Part shown: positions 57,762 to 64,000 of the stretch, piece by piece
How positions within the stretch are numbered: the first letter of the stretch is position 1
Layout of the letters: every line of letters starts with the position of its first letter
NCBI GenBank assembly: GCA_026417375.1
Contig: JAOADJ010000036.1
Location: 62,001-126,000 of the forward strand
Direction of reading: 5' to 3'
Length of the DNA stretch: 64,000 nt
DNA from: Melioribacteraceae bacterium
GTDB taxonomy: Bacteria > Bacteroidota > Ignavibacteria > Ignavibacteriales > Melioribacteraceae
The notes under the pieces: generated by a model
The model's database searches: none
What the model was told of the DNA's origin: nothing
Seen by the model: the letters and a program-made list of their open reading frames with translations, nothing else
Made by a program: the position numbers and the translations under genes

Positions 57762-58778
57762 ATGTTGAAAAAAACTTTATTTATTCTTCTTGTAATGTTA
57801 ATTTCTTGTAAAGCACAAGTAAAAGAAAATATAATTTATGTAGCACAATGGAATATCGAAAATTTATTTGATGTAATTGATGATCCTGAAAAAGATGATT
57901 CTGAATTTCTTCCGGAATCAGAAAAATTTTGGACAGAAGGCAAGGTTGAAGTAAAACTTAATAACTTAGCTAAAGTGATTAATTTTATGAATGATGGTAA
58001 AGGTCCGGATATAATTTCATTTCAGGAATTAGAAAATTTTAACATGCTTAAACGTTTAGCATACAAATTAAAAGATCGCGATTATATTCCTGTTCATCGC
58101 GAGTCTCGTGATACACGTGGAATTGACGTTGGTTTACTTTATGACCGTAATGTTTTTGATATTGAAAATGTTTATCCAATAAGAATTGATCTGCCAAAGA
58201 GAAATCCAACAAGAGATATTTTATTTGTTTCGTTACGACACTTAAAAACTAATGAAATATTAAATATATATGTTAATCATTGGCCCTCAAGAAGAGGAGG
58301 ACAAGAAAAATCTGAAGTCAACAGAATAACTGCTGCTCAGACTTTAAGATCTTCGATTGATTCTCTTTTTGCTAAAGATGAAAATGCTAATATTATTCTT
58401 ATTGGAGATTTCAATGATGAACCAACTGATTTTTCATTTACAAGATTTTTAAAAGCAAAAGATTTTGATTGTAGTGTTAAAAATCTTAAAAAAGAACTTT
58501 TAAATCTTGGATATAAAAAATCTGTAAATAAAGAAGGTTCTTATCTTTTTGGTGGACAGTGGGATATGATTGATCAAATAGTTATTTCATCTGCTCTTAA
58601 TGATGGTAAAAAAATTGATTATGTATGTGATTCGTTCGAAGTTTTAAAACCTGATTTTATGGTTATTGAAGAAGGAAACAGAAAAGGTGGAGCTTTACCA
58701 ACCTACATGGGAAATAAATATGTTGGTGGTTTTAGTGACCATTTTCCTGTTGCAGCAAAATTTTTTATTGCCAATTAA
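57762..58778 (+). CDS. Endonuclease/exonuclease/phosphatase family lipoprotein
   Basis: The 338-residue protein has a lipoprotein signal (LVMLISC, then KAQ). The EEP fold follows: AQWNIENLFDVIDD with catalytic asparagine/glutamate, FQELENF, GIDVGLLYDRNVF, IYVNHWPSRRGG, LIGDFNDEPTD and GGFSDHFPVAAKF. Secreted relatives act as nucleases or phosphodiesterases; substrate DNA/RNA or a phospholipid cannot be told apart here. It lies 11 bases upstream of yqeY, whose ribosome site overlaps its end. Confidence 0.86.
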   Translation: MLKKTLFILLVMLISCKAQVKENIIYVAQWNIENLFDVIDDPEKDDSEFLPESEKFWTEGKVEVKLNNLAKVINFMNDGKGPDIISFQELENFNMLKRLAYKLKDRDYIPVHRESRDTRGIDVGLLYDRNVFDIENVYPIRIDLPKRNPTRDILFVSLRHLKTNEILNIYVNHWPSRRGGQEKSEVNRITAAQTLRSSIDSLFAKDENANIILIGDFNDEPTDFSFTRFLKAKDFDCSVKNLKKELLNLGYKKSVNKEGSYLFGGQWDMIDQIVISSALNDGKKIDYVCDSFEVLKPDFMVIEEGNRKGGALPTYMGNKYVGGFSDHFPVAAKFFIAN

Positions 58779-58789
58779 TTGGAGGTTTT

Positions 58790-59242
58790 ATGAACTTAAA
58801 AGATAAAATTAATAACGACTTAAAAGATGCAATGAAAAGTGGTGATAAAATTCGTTTGGAAACAATTCGTTCTATTCGTGCATTAATTCTTGAATTTGAT
58901 AAAAGTGGTAGCGGTAAAGAATTTAATGATGAAGAAGGATTAAAGATTTTAACCGCCGCTGCTAAAAAAAGAAAAGAAGCAATTGAACAATACACAAAAG
59001 CAAAAAGGCAAGATTTAGCTGATAAAGAAATTGCTGAATTAAAAATAATTGAAGAATATTTACCAAAACAATTAAATGAAAATGAAATTTTAGAAGAAGT
59101 TAAAAAAATTGCTTCTGAAGTTGGGGCAAAAGATAAAAATGATTTTTCTAAAGTAATGCCGGTTGCTGCTAAAACTCTTAAAGGTAAAGCAGATGGAAAA
59201 TTAATTCGTGAAATTGTTGAAAAATTTCTTGGGAATAATTGA
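58790..59242 (+). CDS. yqeY: GatB/YqeY domain-containing protein
   Basis: This 150-residue protein has the YqeY fold found at the end of GatB: NLKDKINNDLKDAMKSGDKIRLETIRSI-like start, YLPKQLNENEILEEV and GKADGKLIREIVEKFL at the end. The molecular role is uncertain; it may bind tRNA. A GGAGG site precedes ATG. Its stop overlaps the TTG of cvpA (TTGA). Confidence 0.93.
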   Translation: MNLKDKINNDLKDAMKSGDKIRLETIRSIRALILEFDKSGSGKEFNDEEGLKILTAAAKKRKEAIEQYTKAKRQDLADKEIAELKIIEEYLPKQLNENEILEEVKKIASEVGAKDKNDFSKVMPVAAKTLKGKADGKLIREIVEKFLGNN

Positions 59243-59781
59243 ACTATCTTGATTACATAATTTTATTTATTGTTTTAATTGGTTTTCTTTTAGGATTCAA
59301 AGATGGACTAATAAGAAAACTAATTGGTTTAATTGGACTTATAATTGCCATTGCTTTAGCTTTTGAATTCAACAGTAAAGCAGGAAAAATTATTTTACCA
59401 TTTTTTAATGGTGATGAATATTTATCAAATCTTATTGCTGGAATTTTAATTTTCATATTAGTTGTACTAGTCACATCAATATTAAAAAGAATTATTCATC
59501 CACTTGACAAAGTAAATAAATTTATTAATCAATTTTTAGGTGGTTTAGTTGGAATAATTCAAATTTTATTTTTCACAAGTGCCTTTTTAATCTTAATAAA
59601 CATTTTAGGATTACCAAGTAATGAAGACAGAAAAAAATCATTAACATTTAACACAGTTTTAGATTTGATTCCTAACACGATAGAATTATTTCTCGGGCAT
59701 AAAGCAAAAGCATCTGATTTTATTAAAGAATACATTGAGAATTCCGAATCCGATTCAACTTCACAAAATGGGAAAAAATGA
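59239..59781 (+). CDS. CvpA family inner-membrane protein
   Basis: The 180-residue protein has four hydrophobic helices: N-terminal YIILFIVLIGFLLGFKDGL, then LIGLIGLIIAIALAFEF, NLIAGILIFILVVLVTSI and a fourth around GIIQILFFTSAFLIL. The arrangement matches CvpA (colicin V production) proteins, which affect envelope and secretion by an unclear mechanism. The start is TTG in the yqeY stop. It overlaps mutS2 by four bases. Confidence 0.88.
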   Translation: MNYLDYIILFIVLIGFLLGFKDGLIRKLIGLIGLIIAIALAFEFNSKAGKIILPFFNGDEYLSNLIAGILIFILVVLVTSILKRIIHPLDKVNKFINQFLGGLVGIIQILFFTSAFLILINILGLPSNEDRKKSLTFNTVLDLIPNTIELFLGHKAKASDFIKEYIENSESDSTSQNGKK

Positions 59782-62120
59782 TAACAAAAGAAATTTTAGA
59801 AAAACTTGAATATCCAAAAGTAGTTTCTCACATTACAAAATATTGTTCAACTGAAAATGGTAAACAAATTATTTTATCATTAGAACCTTTATATGAAAAA
59901 GAAATTATAGAATTAATAAATAAAAGAATTAAAGAAGCTAAAGAAATAATAATAAAAAATGACGAACCACCATTTCAATATTTACCTGAATTAAATGAAG
60001 TAATCTCAAAAAGTAAAATAGAAGGAGTTATTCTTTCAGTTAAAGAAATTTTAGATATTCTGAAACTTGCGGAACAATCAAGAAAAGTATATCAGTTCTT
60101 AAAACCTCAGGACGAAAAAAATATTTTCGAAACTCTATTAAGTAAATTATTTATTGATAAAGTTTTTGAACATTATTTTGAAAAAGTTTTTGATGAAAAT
60201 GGTGAGATAAAAGATTCAGCAAGTTCAAAATTACGCGAAATAAGAATTGAGATAAGAGAAAAAGAAAACTCACTCCAGAAATTAGTTCAAAAAATTCTCA
60301 AACAACTTAGTGATTCATATTTAGTTCAGGAAGAATTTATAACACTCCGTGATGGTAGAATTGTTTTACCAATTAAAGTAGAACATAAACGCCATGTTCG
60401 TGGATTTATACATTCTGAATCAGCAACAGGACAAACAGTTTATATCGAACCCGAAGAAACTTTAGAATTAAATAATGAAATACTTTCACTTCATTTTGCA
60501 GAAAAAAGAGAAATTGAAAAAATATTAAAAAGTTTAACTGAAAAAATTGGTTCGAGAAGTGACGAATTAAAACAAAGTTTATTTTCAATTGCAGAACTTG
60601 ACTCTTTATTTGCAAGAGCTAAATATTCAATTGAAATTATTGGTGCAAATCCAACTTTCGATAATTCAAAACCAATTGAATTAATTGATGCTCGTCATCC
60701 AATTTTAATTAAACGCTTGGGGCACAACAGAACTGTTCCAATGAATTTAAAATTAGAAAATCAAAAAGTTATTTTAATTACTGGTCCAAATGCAGGTGGA
60801 AAAACAGTTACCATAAAAACTTTTGGTTTGTTAGTTTGTCTCTCACAAGCTTGTATTCCTATTCCGGTTTTCCCGGATTCTAATTTTCACATATTCAGAA
60901 ATGTTTTAGTTGATATTGGTGATGAACAATCAATTGAAGATGATTTAAGCACGTTTAGTTCTCACTTAACCAATATTAGAAATATTTTGAAAAATGCAGA
61001 TAGTGATTCATTAGTTTTATTAGATGAAATCGGAACAGGAACAGATCCTGCCGAAGGCTCAGCAATTGCTGCAAGTATTTTAATCACATTAAAAAATAAA
61101 GGCTCAATTGTTCTAGCAACAACTCATCATGGTTCATTGAAAATTTTAGCTAATCAATTAGATGGATTTCAAAATGCATCAATGGAATTTGACACCGATG
61201 AATTAAAACCAACTTACCGTTTTAAACAAGGAATGCCCGGTTCCAGTTATGCCTTTGAAGTTGCTCAAAGAATTGGATTTGATGATGATTTTATTAATCT
61301 TGCCAAAGAACATCTTGATACAGATAAAACTAAAGTGGAAGAGTTTCTTGTAAATCTTGAAAAAAAATCGCAAGAATTACGTGAACAAATGAATAAGTTG
61401 GAATTAGAAAATTTACGATTGAAAAGTCTTGCAAATCTTTATCAAGAAAAAGTTGAAAAATTAGAGAAACAAAAAAACGATATATTAGCAGAAACAAAAG
61501 AGAAAGCTCAGATTTATTTGCAAGATGTTAACCGGAAAATTGAAGATGCAATCAAAAACATAAAAGAATCTCAAGCTAAAAAAGATGTAATCAAAACAGA
61601 AAAACAAAAAATTGAATCACTAAAAAAAGAAACCCAAAAAATTATCCCCAAAAAAGAAATTCAAATTGAGAAAAGAGAAATTAAAATTGGTGATTATGCT
61701 TCAATTCAAAATACATCTACAGTTGGAATTGTTGAAGAAATTGATGCTGATAAAAATAAAGCTGTTTTACTTGTAGGTTCATTAAAAATAAAAACAAAAC
61801 TAAGTGATTTGATACCTGCCAAAAAATCGGATGCTACTATTAATTATAAAAAAACTTATGAAGCATATTTCCAAACTTTTAATTACAGATTAGATATTCG
61901 TGGAAAAAAATATGAAGATGCTGAATATGAAATAATAAAATTTCTTGATAACGCCATGATGGGAAATGTTGACCGTGTAGAAATTCTTCATGGAAAAGGT
62001 ACCGGAGTTCTAAAACAATTAACTCATTCAATTTTAAAAACTCATAGCGGAATTAAAAATTATTATTTTGCACCAATAGAAAGTGGTGGTGACGGAATAA
62101 CAATTGTAGAATTAAAATGA
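59778..62120 (+). CDS. mutS2: Endonuclease MutS2
   Basis: MutS2 is a MutS-like ATPase with a nuclease tail, linked to recombination control and ribosome rescue. The 780-residue protein has Walker A ITGPNAGGKTVTIKTFG (about 334), the DEIGTGTDPAEGSA Walker B region, ATTHHGSLK, a long coiled coil (about 510-630) and a C-terminal Smr domain with LDIRGKKYEDAE and EILHGKGTGVLK. It overlaps both neighbours by four bases. Confidence 0.96.
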   Translation: MITKEILEKLEYPKVVSHITKYCSTENGKQIILSLEPLYEKEIIELINKRIKEAKEIIIKNDEPPFQYLPELNEVISKSKIEGVILSVKEILDILKLAEQSRKVYQFLKPQDEKNIFETLLSKLFIDKVFEHYFEKVFDENGEIKDSASSKLREIRIEIREKENSLQKLVQKILKQLSDSYLVQEEFITLRDGRIVLPIKVEHKRHVRGFIHSESATGQTVYIEPEETLELNNEILSLHFAEKREIEKILKSLTEKIGSRSDELKQSLFSIAELDSLFARAKYSIEIIGANPTFDNSKPIELIDARHPILIKRLGHNRTVPMNLKLENQKVILITGPNAGGKTVTIKTFGLLVCLSQACIPIPVFPDSNFHIFRNVLVDIGDEQSIEDDLSTFSSHLTNIRNILKNADSDSLVLLDEIGTGTDPAEGSAIAASILITLKNKGSIVLATTHHGSLKILANQLDGFQNASMEFDTDELKPTYRFKQGMPGSSYAFEVAQRIGFDDDFINLAKEHLDTDKTKVEEFLVNLEKKSQELREQMNKLELENLRLKSLANLYQEKVEKLEKQKNDILAETKEKAQIYLQDVNRKIEDAIKNIKESQAKKDVIKTEKQKIESLKKETQKIIPKKEIQIEKREIKIGDYASIQNTSTVGIVEEIDADKNKAVLLVGSLKIKTKLSDLIPAKKSDATINYKKTYEAYFQTFNYRLDIRGKKYEDAEYEIIKFLDNAMMGNVDRVEILHGKGTGVLKQLTHSILKTHSGIKNYYFAPIESGGDGITIVELK

Positions 62121-63613
62121 TAAAAAGAATACTTATTGCAAATCGTGGTGAAATAGCTCATCGAATAATAAAAGCATGCAGAGAGTTAAATATCACATCT
62201 ATTGCAATTTATTCAGAAGCTGATAAAAATGCACTTCATGTTCGAAGAGCTGATGAAGCATACTTAATTGGAAATTCACCAGCAAATGAATCATACCTTA
62301 ATAAAGAAAAAATAATTGAATTAGCTAAAAAAGTTAATGCTGATGCAATTCATCCCGGTTATGGTTTTTTATCCGAAAATTCTGAATTCATCGAAATGGT
62401 TGAAAATTCCGGAATTAATTTTATAGGTCCTTCATCAAAATCTGTAAAATTAATGGGTGGAAAAACCGATGCAAGAGATCTGATGATGAAAAATAATGTT
62501 CCCATTGTACCAGGAACAACAGAACCAATTTATACAATTGAAGAAGGGAAAAAAATTGCAAAGGAAATTGGTTATCCCATAATGTTAAAAGCTGTTGCAG
62601 GTGGTGGTGGAAAAGGAATGCGAAAAATTTATAACGATGATGAATTTGAAACCGCATTTCAACTTGCTTCAAGTGAATCAAAAAAAGCTTTTGGTAACAG
62701 TTCTGTTTACATAGAAAAATATATTGAGAATCCAAAACATATTGAAGTTCAGATTTTAGCAGATAAACATGGAAATTATATCCATCTTTTTGAAAGAGAA
62801 TGTTCTGTACAAAGAAGACATCAAAAAGTAATTGAAGAAGCACCATCTATTTCAATTGATGAAAGTATAAGAGAACGTATAACTCAAACATCAATTCAGG
62901 CGGCAAAAGCTTGTAATTATTTTAACGCAGGAACTATTGAATTTCTATTAGATAAAAATAAAAATTTTTATTTCCTGGAAATGAATACAAGACTACAAGT
63001 AGAACATCCCGTTACAGAAATGATTACAGGTTTTGATATTGTAAAAGAACAAATAAAAATTGCTGAAGGAAATAAGTTAAGTATTAAACAAGATGATTTG
63101 AAAATTAATGGTCATGCAATTGAATGCAGAGTTTATGCCGAAGATATTGATAATAATTTTTCACCATCAATTGGTAAAATAACTTTACATAGATTAACAT
63201 CGGGTCCGGGAATTCGAATTGATAGAGGAATAGATATTTCAAGTGATGTCCCGATTTATTATGATCCAATGCTTGCTAAAGTTATTGCATGGGGAAGAAC
63301 ACGTGAAGAATCAATTGAAAGAATGAAAAGAGCTTTAAGTGAATATCAAATTTGTGGTGTAACTACCAATATGCCAGTATTTAAATGGATATTAAATCAA
63401 GATGAGTTTTTAGATGGAAGTTTTGATATAAATTTCTTAGAACAAAAGTTAATGCCATTAATTCCAAATAAATGGAGAGAAAATCTACCTGAAGAACTTG
63501 AAAATGTAATTACTGTTGTAACTGCATTATTAAAAAACGAAAAAAAATATTTTAACTCTTCATCAAATTCAAAAGAAGTAAAAAATAAATGGAGAGACCT
63601 TCTTTATGAATGA
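62117..63613 (+). CDS. accC: Biotin carboxylase subunit of acyl-CoA carboxylase
   Basis: The 498-residue ATP-grasp enzyme carboxylates biotin. It shows RILIANRGEIAHRII, IHPGYGFLSENSEF, the glycine loop KAVAGGGGKGMRKI, FERECSVQRRHQKVIEEAPS and EMNTRLQVEHPVTE. It is about 50 residues longer than acetyl-CoA carboxylase AccC and lacks the carrier domain found in fused propionyl/methylcrotonyl alpha chains, which is encoded next as a separate gene. The overlap is eight bases. It may serve the carboxyltransferase at 9689-11344 or one beyond the window. Confidence 0.93.
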   Translation: MIKRILIANRGEIAHRIIKACRELNITSIAIYSEADKNALHVRRADEAYLIGNSPANESYLNKEKIIELAKKVNADAIHPGYGFLSENSEFIEMVENSGINFIGPSSKSVKLMGGKTDARDLMMKNNVPIVPGTTEPIYTIEEGKKIAKEIGYPIMLKAVAGGGGKGMRKIYNDDEFETAFQLASSESKKAFGNSSVYIEKYIENPKHIEVQILADKHGNYIHLFERECSVQRRHQKVIEEAPSISIDESIRERITQTSIQAAKACNYFNAGTIEFLLDKNKNFYFLEMNTRLQVEHPVTEMITGFDIVKEQIKIAEGNKLSIKQDDLKINGHAIECRVYAEDIDNNFSPSIGKITLHRLTSGPGIRIDRGIDISSDVPIYYDPMLAKVIAWGRTREESIERMKRALSEYQICGVTTNMPVFKWILNQDEFLDGSFDINFLEQKLMPLIPNKWRENLPEELENVITVVTALLKNEKKYFNSSSNSKEVKNKWRDLLYE

Positions 63614-64000
63614 ATTCATTGTAACTGTCAATAACAAAAAAAAGTTGGTTAAAATTCTTGAAGAAAATAAAGTTGATATTGATGGAAAAGTTATTCAAAC
63701 ATCACTTCAAAAAATTAGTAATAATTTAATTTCATTTTTATTTGGCAATAAAGTTTACGAAATAGCAATCAATAAAAATGAAAATGAAAAAACAAGGTTT
63801 TTAATTGATGGTTGGTATATTGACTCTGTTGCAAGAACAAAAATTGAAGAAACAGCATTTGAACTACAAAGAAATATTGAAAAACAAAAACATCATTCAG
63901 AAATAAAAGCACCGATGCCCGGATTAATACTAAAAATAAAGAAGAAAGTCGGGGAGAAAGTTGAAATTGGTGAACCAGTTTTAATTCTTGAAGCAATGAA
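63606..64000 (+). CDS. Biotin carboxyl carrier protein of acyl-CoA carboxylase, 3' truncated
   Basis: The frame begins at ATG 63606 inside the accC stop and runs to the window edge, giving 131 complete codons. Residues about 1-95 have an acyl-CoA carboxylase linker character (DGWYIDSVARTKIEETAFEL). From about 100 the biotinyl domain begins, with KAPMPGLILKIKKKVGEKVE and ILEAM. The last two bases (AA) start the lysine codon of the E-A-M-K biotinylation motif, so the window ends exactly at the modified residue. The rest of the domain lies beyond. Split biotin carboxylase and carrier genes are common in Bacteroidota-type carboxylase operons. Confidence 0.92.
   Translation, partial: MNEFIVTVNNKKKLVKILEENKVDIDGKVIQTSLQKISNNLISFLFGNKVYEIAINKNENEKTRFLIDGWYIDSVARTKIEETAFELQRNIEKQKHHSEIKAPMPGLILKIKKKVGEKVEIGEPVLILEAM

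Noticed and set aside
1-64000. tRNA or rRNA genes, CRISPR arrays, insertion sequences, prophage or toxin-antitoxin genes
   Set aside because: I looked for their typical motifs and gene products on both strands and found none.

Overview
The window is a compact, AT-rich (visibly about 30% GC) chromosomal segment of a Gram-negative bacterium. Nearly every base is coding and genes sit in runs that overlap by a few bases. Outer-membrane features (a TonB-dependent receptor, Omp85-type barrels, lipoproteins), an acyl-CoA carboxylase split into separate biotin carboxylase and carrier genes, a type 2 isopentenyl-diphosphate isomerase and a pyruvoyl-dependent arginine decarboxylase fit the Bacteroidota/Chlorobiota/Ignavibacteria group. 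Clear Shine-Dalgarno sequences (for example before recA, guaB, acpP and the TonB receptor) and promoters of the TTGACA/TATAAT type argue against Bacteroidia proper. Ignavibacteria is my best guess; this is inference, since no rRNA gene is present. I saw no tRNA, rRNA, CRISPR array, insertion sequence or phage gene, and no gap over 300 bases without a gene.

Layout. 1-7319 (+): end of a 2'-5' RNA ligase-like gene, recA-recX, a glutaryl-CoA dehydrogenase-like gene, guaB, a glycosyltransferase and purD. 7343-14992 (-): one tightly packed run of eight genes, prsW-nadD-meaB-acyl-CoA dehydrogenase-carboxyltransferase-secreted protein-NtrC-type regulator-HIT protein. 15026-22437 (+): a fatty-acid synthesis cluster, yceD-rpmF-plsX-fabH-fabD-DUF3109-fabG-acpP-fabF-rnc, with a visible promoter. 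22501-27818 (+): gcvP, a CoA-binding protein, a POTRA/Omp85 protein and rsmE. 27802-30951 (-): a nucleoside salvage operon, cdd-tdk-nupC-punA. 31102-33870 (+): a lytic transglycosylase with seven LysM repeats.

33889-38567 (+): a TPP riboswitch with its terminator, then a thiamine acquisition operon (TonB receptor, thiamine pyrophosphokinase, sodium-solute symporter). 38636-40887 (-): smpB-tyrS-arginine decarboxylase. 41079-45296: a methyltransferase and two related MFS transporters on either side of an unknown secreted protein. 45419-54890 (+): type 2 IPP isomerase, polyprenyl synthase, HPr, enzyme I, a phosphoglucose/phosphomannose isomerase, then an outer-membrane metallopeptidase-propeller-barrel protein, a BamB-like propeller lipoprotein and a small secreted protein. 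54887-57679 (-): polA. 57762-64000 (+): a secreted endonuclease/phosphatase-family protein, yqeY, cvpA, mutS2, biotin carboxylase and a biotin carrier protein cut by the window edge at its biotinyl-lysine codon.

Most of the window is housekeeping. The strongest candidates for something new are the riboswitch-controlled thiamine uptake operon with an unusual inner-membrane transporter, the outer-membrane trio at 50484-54890 that resembles a BamA/BamB pair carrying a protease head, and the CTG-started secreted protein at 9045-9692 wedged between acyl-CoA genes and an orphan NtrC-family regulator.
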